Assembly: GCA_902805475.1 (NCBI GenBank)
Contig: CADCSX010000005.1
Coordinates: 2,553,501 to 2,617,500 of the forward strand
Direction of reading: 5' to 3'
Length of the DNA stretch: 64,000 nt
Origin: Entonaema liquescens
Lineage: Eukaryota > Ascomycota > Sordariomycetes > Xylariales > Xylariaceae
The translations under genes were made by a program, and so were the position numbers. Below the pieces are notes generated by a model. It was given only the letters and a program-made list of their open reading frames with translations, did no database searches and was not told the DNA's origin. Shown one piece after another: positions 1 to 12,400 of the stretch (position 1 is the first letter of the stretch; every line of letters begins with the position of its first letter).

Positions 1-2780
1 TTCCTTCTTGGATTTATTCCTGCAAAATCCGATACCGTCGTCGTCCTACTTTGTCGTCAGCCATGTGCCGCCACACCGTCTTCGAAGGACATGAGTTGGG
101 ATACGTCTAGATGGCAGCCTCTGATTGAGGACCGCAGCTTCCTCCCGTGGCTTGTATCGCCGCCTAGCGACAACGAACAGCTCCGCGCTCGACATCTTAC
201 CCCTCCCATGATTGCCAAGTTGGAAGAGATGTGGAAAGAAAACGCTAGTGCTACTATAGCTGACTTGGAAAAGGCCGCGAGTATTGATGATGATCCACTT
301 CCAGTTCTTCTAAAGTACGAAGACCCATTTCAGTACCAAAATATCTTTGGTCCCCTTGTCAAGATGGAATCCGACTACGATAAGAAGTTAAAGGAGGCGC
401 AATCTGAGGATGGCTTAGTTGTTCGATGGGACTTGGGTCTCAACAACAAGCATCTTGCTAGTTTCACATTCCCCAAGTTGGAATCTGGCGACGTTAAGCT
501 CGCAGTAGGTGATGAGATGCGACTCAAGTACAAGGGCGAACTTCGTCCTCCCTGGGAGGGGTAGGATATGTGGTCAAGATCCCGAATAATCAATCCGACG
601 AAGTTACCTTGGAGTTACGCAAAACGGGGAATGAGAAGTCTGTGCCTACTGAATGCACTCATAACTTTTCAGCTGATTATGTTTGGAAGGCGACGTCCTA
701 TGATCGTATGCAGGCTGCTATGAAAACCTTTGCTGTGGATGAGATGAGTGTTTCTGGATATATTTTTCACAAACTGCTCGGCCATGAGGTTGCTGTTGCT
801 CCGATGAAGACTAACCTACCTAAGAAGTTCAGCGTACCGGGTCTTCCGGAACTCAATAGCAGCCAGATCAGTGCTATCAAGAACGTCCTCCTTACTCCTC
901 TCAGCCTCATTCAAGGGCCTCCTGGAACCGGCAAGACGGTCACGTCTGCAACCATTATTTATCACTTAGCGAAGATGAATAACGGTCAAGTCCTCGTGTG
1001 TGCGCCATCTAATGTGGCCGTGGACCAGCTCTGTGAACGAATTAATCTCACAGGGCTAAAGGTTGTCCGCCTTACTGCGAAATCCCGTGAAGACGTTGAG
1101 TCTTCCGTCAGCTTCCTCGCGCTGCATGAACAAGTGCGCATGCTTGACACCAACCCTGATCTCATGAAGCTCTCGCAGCTCAAGAATGAACTCGGCGAGC
1201 TTTCAAGTCAGGATGAGAAGAAATTCAAGCAGCTAACTCGCGCTGCTGAGCGTGAGATTCTTAACAACGCGGATGTAGTCTGCTGTACATGTGTTGGAGC
1301 CGGAGACCCGCGCTTGGCTAAGATGAAATTCCGCAATGTCCTTATTGACGAATCTACACAATCCGCCGAACCCGAGTGCATGATTCCTCTTGTTCTCGGT
1401 TGTAAGCAGGTTGTGCTTGTCGGTGACCATAAGCAGCTTGGACCGGTGATAATGAACAAGAAAGCTGCCAAGGCCGGTCTAAACCAATCGCTTTTTGAAC
1501 GTCTTGTCCGACTCGGTTTCACGCCCATTCGGCTTAATATCCAGTACCGGATGCACCCCTGTCTTTCTGAATTCCCCTCGAACATGTTTTACGAGGGTTC
1601 TCTCCAAAACGGTGTTTCCGCTCCTAACAGGATCCGCAAGGATGTCGACTTTCCCTGGCCAGTTGCTGAAATGCCCATGATGTTCTGGTCCAATCTAGGC
1701 AATGAAGAGATCTCTGCATCTGGCACCTCGTACCTCAATCGAACCGAGGCTTCCAATGTGGAAAAGATCGTGACGCGCTTCTTCAAAGCCGGCGTACGGC
1801 CATCTGATATCGGTGTTATCACCCCATACGAAGGTCAACGTAGCTACATTGTGACTACAATGCAGAATACAGGTACTTTCAAGAAGGAGTCTTATAAGGA
1901 AGTCGAGGTTGCCTCGGTCGATGCTTTTCAAGGCCGTGAAAAGGATTTCATTGTCCTATCCTGCGTACGATCTAACGACAACCAAGGCATTGGGTTTCTT
2001 TCTGATCCCCGCCGAATGAATGTCGCTCTTACCCGTGCGAAGTATGGGCTCGTTATTATCGGCAATCCGAAAGTCCTATCCAAACACGAACTTTGGCACC
2101 ATCTTCTAGTGCATTTCAAGGAGCGCAAATGTCTTGTTGAGGGACCTCTGACTAACTTGCAGACATCTTTGCTCCAGTTTAGCCGACCTAAGAATACCTA
2201 TCGCCCTCGTCCTCAGCAAGTTTCACACGTCTCTAGCGGATACTCCAACAGTCGCTCGGCTGGATATAATGGTCACAGCGCTAGTCAAGATTTTGAGTCG
2301 AGTTCAATGCTTTCTTTTATTCCTGACGATACATCTAGTCTCCATAGCTCGGCCCTCGGTGGTGCCGGGCTTGGCAATACCGCATTTCCAACCATGTTTT
2401 CCAACTTTAATTCTGAGCAGTGGCCCGGTCTTCCTGGGTTTAATGCAACACCAGGTGGTCGTGTAGGAAGCAAGAGCAGGGGCCGAGGGGCAGAGAGTAT
2501 TGCTGGCGAAAGCGTTGCCACTTCGGAATATACTGACGGCACTGCTAGCGTTATTGGCAGCAAAGGCGTCGGTCAGGGTGGTGCCAGTCTTGGGGCTGGG
2601 CTTCCTGATGCACTCCGTTCTCGACCTACGTCCTACACCCAAAGCGACCGATTGAAGCAACATGTCGCAGAGAGCTCTGGCTATCCCGCTTATTCGAACG
2701 GCTTCCGTCGCCGATACGATGACGACGAGAAGTCAGTCAGCACCGCCTTTGCTAGTCAAGTTGGCGGTGGGTTTGAGTGA
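1..2780 (+). CDS. UPF1: UPF1/NAM7 RNA helicase, 5'-truncated by window edge, one apparent frameshift
   Basis: ATP-dependent superfamily 1 RNA helicase that drives nonsense-mediated mRNA decay in the cytoplasm. Frame 1 is open from base 1 and starts inside the end of the Cys/His-rich UPF2-binding domain ([20 protein letters not shown]), so the true start lies upstream. The 1B region follows. RecA1 carries Walker A GPPGTGKT near 916-940, then motif [12 protein letters not shown] and QYRMHP; RecA2 carries [10 protein letters not shown] and the arginine motif ALTRAK. A Ser/Gly-rich tail ends at 2780. At 559-564 frame 1 reads WEG then TAG, while the conserved continuation (GYVVKIPNN) resumes one base back, so one G appears to be missing from the run 558-561. 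Identity is near certain; the frameshift is probably an assembly error. Confidence 0.95.
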
Positions 2781-4523
2781 TATATGCCTATGACAAGTGG
2801 ATATCAATACCATTGTTAAACGAGAGCAGGTATGCCTAATAGGCGAAGAGTCCTGGTGCCGTGCAGCTCTAGATGCTTAACTAGCAGTCATTTCAACATG
2901 AGTTCAACGCCGGGACTGCTTGTGCTCTAGCACACGACAATCCGCAAATCTTGGAGCCTCCCTACCCTTCTAGAGTTGCTACTCGCAACTGATCTGACTG
3001 AAGTGGTTGAGCCTAAGCCACCGCCAATGGGCGATCCTATCGGGAGTCCATCAGGGACTGCGATATGAGTCTTTGAGCTCACGGTTTTTGGTCCGACGGC
3101 GGTGGAGAAAGCGAAGGAGATCGCAGTCGCGCGACGAGTTAGTCGTGGCAATTGCTAGCAATTACTGCAGGATTCGACGCTGAAGATAAGGACGGCCGTC
3201 ACCAGCGAGAGCATGTGATGTCGATGATGCTCCACAACTAGGAATCACGTCAAATCCAGTTTGTTTCTTAGAGCGTGAGGATCCCTCCGTTAAATAGGAA
3301 CCTGCTGTGATTGCGTCTGCTTCGGCATTCCATAAGTTTTTAAAGCTCGCTGCATTTGATTGATAACTTGAGTAGATGCTGACCCTTAATACAATATACA
3401 CACATTCGTTTACCCAAGCTTCCTTTTTATATATTGTGGAAACATGTCCGCATAATACATAAACAAATGCTATTTCTAGATAAATTATGTAGATGGGATG
3501 TTACCTAAATATACCCTCTTAATCTTGGCCAAGAGATTCTATACAGGTTCTTGTCTAATTTGGGGGCTACACGATCGGGTTACAGAAACCACTAGACCGG
3601 GTGTAACATTCCCTAAAACTTTAACCACGTGGTTGGGATCACTCTTCCAAATTACCTAATGTAGAGCAGTACGTATTTTGGATATCAACGGAGTTTAACC
3701 CTATGTAATTAATAAATTTGAGTGTAGAACTCAGGTAGTTGAAAGTTGAATTACGATTAATGTCTTGTTAGGTAGTAGGGATATATCTTGTATTAACTAA
3801 AATTGGTGGTACGCATCTAATTTTCTGCGGGTGTTTAGAATTCAATTCATTCAACAGGTAGGTAGATATATAAGGTTGTGAGGTAACCCACCTCATACAC
3901 AATCTCAAACCCAATAAGACATTAACACTTTATCAAGAGACAATTGTAGGCGCTACTTCTATTAATCCCTGTATTCAATGTATTGTACCAGACCATACGT
4001 GTAGAGGTATTTTGCATGTACTAAGTTTAGTTGCATGATTCTACTGCGAGTTGGGCGTTTAGGCACATATGTACCTGTGCAGATACTTACATCGAGTTGG
4101 CAAATACCTACCTGCATAAGGTACCACACAAGTTCATTCTAGGTACCTGTCATTGATGCATCCATTCACGGGCCACGACGTAAACTGCGCCCTCTTAAGT
4201 TTCAGTAACTATCAACTCCGCCTTCTTTCACAAGACGCAATCACTAAACTTTTTTAACCTTTATCACTACTTCCAAGCAAAGCATACAAAACCCAGTATT
4301 AAAAAGGAATATACCCATATCCAGCACTTATTATCATTGCAACAGCAAGCCACTTTTGAGCACCCCTGCATAAGTTCCTGCATAGGCCATTTTGATCAAG
4401 TCCCCAACCCTCGTAATTCATGTCATACAAACCTTCAAGCATAGTAAGCTTAGAACAAGCAGCCGAAATCTAGATACAATTCTCAGTACAAGCTGTCGTC
4501 CTGGAATCTACCTACCTGCTACT
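2781..4523. other. Intergenic, no confident gene
   Basis: About 1.7 kb between UPF1 and the peroxiredoxin-like gene. AT-rich, with scattered TACCT/AGGTA steps near 4080-4150 and a pyrimidine-rich leader before 4524. Two adjacent minus-strand open stretches (3401-3162 and 3151-2927, different frames) look faintly coding but have no ATG-led model; see findings. Confidence 0.6.
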
Positions 4524-5736
4524 ATGGCAACTCAAAAGACGCAGCGGCCACTCTCCGTTGCCAAAAACGAACCAACAGCGACGGTTGTTTCTACCCCGGA
4601 TTCTTCAATTAAGTCAAGAACAGCAGACAGGACAAGTTTAACCCAAAGCGCCAAGCCTGCTTTGATGCCAGATACATCTATCGCAACTACAAAGGGCCAT
4701 GACTCGACAGCTCCGCCTAGGGTTTCAATGAACGTCGAAGATTTTCAGGGTGAAGTCCAAACTACGAACGACTTGCCGACAATTGAGACTCTACGCAAAA
4801 TAGAGGCATACAACGTTCTCGATAGTGATGGAAAATCACATAGTTTTAAGAGCCTCTATGCTGGCCACAACTCTCCGCGCAGAGTCCTCATAATATTTAT
4901 TCGCCATTTCTTCTGTGGTGTATGTTGCTAATAATTTCGTTTGCACTTGCATGGATTAAGAACGTTCTACGCTGACCGATATGTCACAGAACTGCCAAGA
5001 ATATCTACGGACGCTTTCGGCCTCGGTTACTCCGGAGGCCCTTTTGCAGTTACCAGTCAGCACCTTCATTGCCGTAATAGGGTGCGGCTCCCCACAGCTA
5101 ATCAACTCGTACATCCAAGAAACTAGCTGCCCTTTCCCAGTCTATGCTGACCCAACCCGTCGCTTATACACTGAACTTGGAATGGTACGCACCTTAGCAT
5201 TGGGTTCGCGGCCAGCCTATATGCAAGGGAAATCGGTAGCACATACCGTTGTCTCTGGTGTAGTCCAGGGGCTGAAGCAAGTGAAATCTGGTTTGGTGAC
5301 GAAGATGGGCGACCAGAAACAAGTGGGTGGAGAGTTCCTTTTCGAACCCGCATCCTTAACGCTAGACACCCCCGTCACGACACCACGTAGCGAAGAGGAC
5401 AAGCAGCTTAAGTTTCCCGACGAAAGCGAGGTATCGGATGATCACGAAGATCCCAAGGTAGAGGAAAAGCGCGTCACATGGTGTCATCGAATGCGGACGA
5501 CTCGAGACCATGCCGAGATCCCCGAGCTAATGGAGGTACTCGGTTTGGATGGCACTGGCGCTCCTATAAAGGACAAGAAAAGATGGAACAAGGCATTGAG
5601 GACGAGGAAGGGCACCGGCTTGAGTATGGCCAGCCAGATGAGCCGGTTGAGCGTCGATACCACGCATACCAATAATAACGGCAGCATAAAAGCAACTGAG
5701 ACTCCCTCCTCGCCACCGAGCATCCGAGCGGTATAA
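4524..5736 (+). CDS. Peroxiredoxin-like (AhpC/TSA_2 family) protein
   Basis: Thioredoxin-fold protein of the AhpC/TSA-like 'Prx-like 2' family. Two exons, 4524-4919 and 4990-5736, flank a 70-nt intron (GTATGT donor, gctaat branch, cacag acceptor, phase 0), giving 380 aa. Residues 1-80 are a low-complexity Ser/Thr-rich N-terminus. The thioredoxin-like core begins at about residue 85, and the exon junction creates the motif RHFFCGNCQEYLRTL, whose CxxC pair is the likely redox site. The C-terminal third is charged (EEDKQLKFPDESEVSDD) and ends in a Ser/Thr-rich tail. The ATG at 4524 is preferred because the longer open frame has no upstream ATG. Family placement is from the CxxC context; the substrate is unknown. 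Confidence 0.8.
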
Positions 5737-6419
5737 CTGGATGCGATACGAATAGTCATGTTTCTATTATTTTCGATTGGACGACGAAACAGCTTGGAAC
5801 ACCTAGGCTTCTCCATTGCTTCCCCGTTATTTAACCCTCGGAAGAGGTCTACTAATACATAGTTCGAGGAATTCTACGAGGTAGTGATTCGGTTATGGAA
5901 GTATAAATGAGTTCGCCTTCCTCCATGTATTTGGCGCAAGATGCTTAATTTCTACGATCTTCGACAAATTAGTGGTCTTTAAAATATATAACTCCAAAAG
6001 TTTCATATATCAAATTTATTTCTGGGATAGTAAGATATCAGCAGGAGTGACAAAAAAAATAGTATATTCAGATAGTAGTTACCCTTATGGGCAATGTCAT
6101 AAAGCTACTGAGCAATGAATTCAAACACGTACCTAAGTACCTAAAATAAAGGGGTTATGTGTAACCATAGATTATATAAGCGACAGGTGAGTGGCTCACC
6201 TAAAACACATACATCGCGCTATTAGGTGCAGCTCACAACTGTTCCTCTCTCTCTCTCATTCACTATTATTACTATTACCATATTGCAGCAGTACGAAGTC
6301 ATCTCAGCCTGGGTAGGTTCAAATGGGACCATTCATTACCTCTAACTCAGTCTATCGTATTATGAATGAGTAATGCCATATATTTGACAGAAAAGTGATC
6401 TCGAAATCATTCTTGCAAC
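5737..6419. other. Intergenic between convergent genes
   Basis: About 0.7 kb between the 3' ends of the peroxiredoxin-like gene and the polyketide synthase. AT-rich, with a short CT microsatellite near 6245-6258. No gene seen. Confidence 0.7.
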
Positions 6420-9400
6420 TTATGTTCTGGTACGCAAAACGATTAGGTCCGCCAAATCCGTCACGTTTGCACTCGTCAACAATTCTAGAATCTCTAGGGT
6501 TGCGCCGAGTTCTCTTGTAATCCAATTGCGCACCTCGATAGCAGTCAGAGAGTCTAGACCATACGATGCCATACTCCGCAGAGCATCCACATCGTCGTAT
6601 GCGACGGACAGCACCTCCGATAGTTTCTGCAGTACCCCCTGTACGGCAATTTGGCGGGCTTCTTCATTGCTGGCTGCAGCGCGGAATGCATTCCTGTACG
6701 AGACGGCCTGTCCAGATTCACTACCTGCAGCTCGTATCTCTGCAACTGCTGCTGCTTTGAGGTGTGTGAATCGTGGATCATCTGCATAATATGGTAAAGC
6801 GTCTGTGCTACTTGGAACAAGCTTCAAGCCTGTTAAGCACTGCGTGCCGCATCTACTGGATGTAGCCACCGCCAGAAGCCCCAATACTTCGGCTTCCGAA
6901 ATGGACTGTCCACCGAAATTCTTCATAATATCTTCCTCTCGCGCCAGGTTTTCGGAAATGTACCCTGCGTCGGTAACAGCTGTAAGGTCAAGGGATACTC
7001 CCGGCAGGCCTTGCGCTACCCTGCACGAGGCAAATCCATCTAGAAATGTGTTGGCAGCAGCATATGCGGCTTGACCACGGCTACCGACAATGCCTGCAGC
7101 ACTCGACAAGAGTACGAAATAGTCTAAACGTGCGTTGATAGATTCGAGGGCGTTGTGGATATTCCAGGTTCCCTTGACTTTGGCACGAATCGCCGACACG
7201 TATGAACCGTGGGTCATGCCTTCAATCAACCCGTCCTAATACAGCGATTAGCTACCCTTTTCGTACTGTGGGCTCAACTGAGAATCTGCCATCAAATAAG
7301 AGATAAGACTTACGTGGAGCATCATAGCAGCATGGATCACACCGCATATCGGCGGAAGTGTTTCTGTGAATTCTTTTACAAGTCGGTAGACGCCGTCCTC
7401 GTTGGCAATATCGCATGTCTTCACGACGATATTGGCCCGGTCTTGAATTTCATCAATTAGTTGTCGCAGTTCGCCAAACTTTCCTCCACTTCTCGACAGT
7501 AATACGATGTGTCGGGCACCATGTTCTACCATCCATCTAGCTGTACTACGCCCTAAACCACCAGTGCCGCCAACGATAATGTGAGTCCCATTAGGATTCA
7601 AGAAACGCCTCGAAGCATAATGCATTGCCTGGCGGAAACGTCAGTAGCTTACTAGTCAAATGAACCAACTAAGGAGGCCCGTGACGAGCATGGTACTTAC
7701 CATTACCTTCTCATTATTCTGAACAGAAATGATAATCGGATGTAAGGTGCCTTGCTGGATCATTCTCAAGCCCTGGCCCAACTCTGTGATTCGCAGTGTG
7801 ACCGTTTTCTTCAATGGCCTTAGAGCCCCCTTCGAAAAGCAGTCTAGCACATCTCTAAGGATGTCCCTCATGAGACGCGGGCGTGTAACTGTTAGGTCTA
7901 GTAAATTGATTGACGTGAAGCTTATGTTTTCAGCAAGGTCAGCTCTAGCATTCCAGCTACCAATGCGAGGGTGAAGTGTTCCCTGTATATGGATAATACG
8001 ACCGAAACGCGCAGTGCCTGCCCATACCCTGCTCAGATCTGAAGTTGCCGCTGGGTAACTGGACGAGCTGGTAAAGACAGCATCCATACCCATCCCACCG
8101 GAAGCATCTTGTATTTCACGATCAAAATAGAGGCTGGCAGTATCGAAAACTTTTCCCGGCCTAACACCAAATGACTTTGCAATAAACTCTCTTCGCTCGC
8201 TGCCATGGATCGCAACGAATACATCGGCGCCAAGGTGATGCGCAACCTGTATTGCGGCCAGGCCCTCAGTGCTGTTTATCTGGATGAGAACGCGGTCTAA
8301 CTTTCGAACACGGGCAACTTGCGAAAGCCCATAAAAGGCCGCACTGAAGGCGGATGGGATTAACGCTGCATCCTCGAAGCTCATATCCCAAGGGATCTTG
8401 GCGACACTATCTGCTGCTACACAGGCATGTGTGCCTAGTCGATCACTGCTTAAGGCGCATACGAAGTCTCCAACCTTAATATCGACGACATCGCGCCCAA
8501 CGCGAACAACAACCCCGCTGCATGACCTTTCAGGCCTTGCTGGACTATTCGTATCAGTGTGCACGATAACGTCATCCTGGCCAAGTCCACTGGCTTTAAT
8601 TTCAATCTCAACTTGATCGACATTCAAACCTTCGTTAGATAGAACGTCTTCAAAGTGTAAATTGTCGAAGGAACCCTCCGGTTGCGTAGCCACTTGTAGC
8701 CAACGTCCAGGTTGACGAAATCCCTGCAGATACGGCTCGGAGTTTCCCAGCTCACGATGAACTCGTAAGTTCATATCGTCGTCGACAATAAAACGCGGCA
8801 CAACTAAGTCTCCGCCTTGCTCTGCGAATTCAACCTCAGCCTCAGGGTTACCTGCAAGAACCGTTCGCCTAAAGGCGTCTTCGATTAATTCAGCTTGGCC
8901 CTCGACATCTAGGGTGCTATCTGGGTCGAGATCTAGGGTGACAGCAGTCTTGCCAAGCTCGGAACGTGCGGTACGGAGCAGACCCAATGCCATATTCGTG
9001 CTTGGGTTGGTAGGCACTTTTGAAGCGCCACAAGTTACCCATAATATGCCGCCGGCTCGTATCAAAATGGATTTGACTTGTTCGAATTCGGTCTCGTCGG
9101 CCAAGGCTAAAACAGCACGATCAAGCTCTGAGAGCACTACGAAAAAGCCACTGAAATCCTTAATATGAAGCAGGCTTGAAATATTCGGGATGATCCCAGA
9201 GTGTAACTTGATAACATCACATAGTGAAGCCACAAGTGTGTCGTCTTCGGTACGCTCTGTCACAACTGTCACACGCTCTCCGTGGGATTGGATGTGCGCA
9301 TGGCTCACACCATTGGCATGGCGTTCCTCGGTCTGCTCCCATTGGATCTTGTAGCACAGTTCTCTAGGGTTCGGCGGCTTGTGTGTTGCAGTCTTAAGCG

Positions 9401-12400
9401 GGGTGAATTCTAATCCCAGCATAGAGACGGAGGGGAACTCACTATTCGCTGGCGCAAACAGCTCGGCTAATAGTGGCCTAGATTCCTCTCCTCTCGTAGA
9501 CTGGACGATAAACTTAGATCCAGGAGTCCTTTCCCAATCGTCACTGACGTTAATATGTACCTGCTTGATGGCAGATAGCAATTGTGGACTTGCAATTCCA
9601 TCGAACCCCAACTCGGCTTGCGATACTTGGAAAAGGGGTTCTAACGCTGCAGGATGGACTAAATATGGAGATTCGTAAGCCAGTGGCATGATGAGTTTTG
9701 AATCCTGAAGGGCACCTTGGGCGCTGGTCCCGGAATCGTTCATCTTCACACTCATTAGGTTCCAAAACGTATGTGGGTAGCTGATACCGCTGGCATCCAG
9801 ATTAAAGTAGAACCCCGTTGCAGGTATCGATAGCTCATTCTTTCCTGGTTCGACGTTGAAGTACGAGTTGGAAGAAGTCATTACTTCGATATTGTTTTGG
9901 AAACGCTTCGCCTGGACAAGGCCATGGCAATGCTCTAGCCATCCTCGTTTGGGCTCAAAGCTGGAAATCCGAAATTCGTCCCAGCCGAGTTCAAACACAC
10001 CGTGCGACCTAAAGGTTAGTATAAGTTCAACCGGCTTATCATCCGCTAGAAATAATTGCTCTGAGATGGATATATCACGCAGGTCGAAACTACCTGCTTC
10101 GAAACCCTTGAGCGCCGCTCGCTGGCTGGCCGCCTCTACAACCATAGAAATGAAGGCTGAGGCGGGAAAAATAGGGCGGTCTTGGATTCGGTATTCGCGT
10201 AGCCATGGCAACTCCTCTAGCCTTATAAAATTGCGCCATGTTGGCTCCAAATCGCTGCTCCAGTCGGCCAGTGTACCAATCAGATCATGCCGTGCGAACG
10301 GTTTAAGTCGATGCTGTCGTGTGATTCGGCTCTCGTACCAGCAGCGTTGGTGAGACCACGGGTACGTATAGAGAAAGGGGATAATATCAGGCTTCTCAAC
10401 CTCAGAGCGGTTATGGTTGATATTAAAGAAATCAATGCCTTCGTAACCGCGCACGAAGAGCTGGCCAGCGAGCTCTAAGGTTGTCTCAGTAGCATCGCGG
10501 CCTCGTACAAGAGTTGGTATATATGGCGGAGTCTTCGAAGCTGACAGCTGCATAATCTTTAGAGTCTGCATAATTGGACCTTTGAGTGCTGCATGAGGGC
10601 CAATTTCTATAAGAACATCTGGCTCACTCTCCTCACAGAGCACTCGCAAAGCAGTCGTAAATCGTACTGGATTAGTCAAGTTCTCTACCCAATATTGCGG
10701 GCCAAGCTCGTCCATGTTAACCTTGCGGGAACGAAGAGAAGAGAAGAATTCTACGTCTCCATTTCCGTTTCTCAGCTCAACGTCTGCGATCATGTTGTGG
10801 TATATCTCAGCTATCAATTTCATATGCGGGCTGTGGTAGGCAACGTCGACGAAGAGCTTGCGGTTGAAGATTTGCTTTTGTGTCATTATATCGGAAAGCT
10901 CGTCGATAGCCTCGGCATCACCTGAGACGGTTGTTGAGGTGGGAGAATTTTCACAAGCTGCTACTGCTTGTAGTGGATGGCATAGCTGCTTAAAAAGAGG
11001 CTGTAACTCTTTCGCGCCCATGCCCACTGCCATCATTGCACCTTTCACATCTGGAAATTTCTCCTTCAAAGCAATGATAGCTTGTCCACGATAGTATGCC
11101 GCCGACATTGCCGCTTCAAATGACAAAGCTCCGGACGCATATGCGGCGCCTATCTCCCCGCTAGAATGCCCCGTAACTGCAGAGGGCTTGATCCCCCATG
11201 ATGCGAGGAGGTCAACCAGTCCAATCTGGATAGCACTGCAGATCGGTTGACTAATATGAGCCAAACCTACAAGAGAATTATCTTCGTCCTTGGTTAGTTC
11301 CCCTATCAACGAGAAATCAGCACCAATGGACAGGAGATGTTCATCCGCTCGCTTAATGGCGGACGCGAACACGGCATGAGACTCGAGCAATTCTCTACCC
11401 ATAGCAAACCATTGTGCTCCCTGGCCCGTGAAGATGAAGGCGAGTTTCGGTGATTTCGTGGGCGCGCGTTTTGGTATTACTTCGGGACTATTGAGAGATA
11501 TTGCGAGTTTACTGCACATATCGGCCACCAAAGCTATGCGCCATGGCAGTTGTGAACGCCGTTGGCATAACGTGTCTTTTGATATGTCAGCACACCTATT
11601 TCCTCCGATATGAGGCAATATCAAGACTTACACGACAAGTTCCGAGGCATGGTACTTTGATAAAGCTCGGCGTGCTGTTCGAGGAAAATACCCAACTGTT
11701 CCATGCTTCTCTTCGCGGCCGCTTCGTCATTGGCACTCAGTATGAATAAACGTTTCGTTTTAATATGACCTTCAAACTTTTCAGGATCTAAGAATTCGAT
11801 TTCATTTTCTGCTGGTAACGCTTTGAGAACTGCGTGTCCGTTCGACCCGCTATAACCGAAGTTGTTGACACAGATATACTTCTTATTTCGAGGAAATGGC
11901 TGCTGCCTCAGTGGGAGCTAAATATAAATGTTAATATTATCCTATTTACCTGGTTCAAATAAGGTGCTAAGGAGTAATCAGTAGGGCAAGCTGACTTTCA
12001 AGTTCCATTCTGACAATGGGATGGCTGGGTTTTCCTTCTCGAAGTCGGCATTTGGTACGATAAACCCCTTTTCGAGCATGAGTGCGGCCTTCATAACCGA
12101 TATAACACCACTGGCATTTTCGAGATGGCCAATATTGGATTTTACCGATCCGATGGTTAATGGCTCGCTATTATCCAGTCTCTGTCCAAGTGCTTTATAA
12201 ATACCTTTAGCTTCTATAGGATCCCCAACCTTCGTACCTGTTCCGTGAGCTTCAAAGAAGCCGACGTCCTTGGCGTCGATTTTTGCCTGCGACAGGACGT
12301 TGCGTAGTAACGACTCCTGCTCTTCCGAGCTAGGCGCTACAATACCTTTAAAGACTTTAAGTAAGTCTCTCACGAATAAGATGTTCGGACGTACATACCA

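Noticed and set aside
559..570. Programmed -1 ribosomal frameshift in UPF1
   Set aside because: GAG GGG TAG is not a canonical X XXY YYZ slippery site, and identical one-base losses recur in unrelated genes, so sequence error is simpler.
9856..10353. 165-aa plus-strand open frame
   Set aside because: It is antisense to the DH domain of the polyketide synthase.
11918..11995. A further frame error in the PKS near the KS/AT linker
   Set aside because: A GTCAGC...TTTAG intron keeps the frame and joins NLK to LPLRQQPFPRNKK, and another gene in the window also uses a GTCAGT donor.
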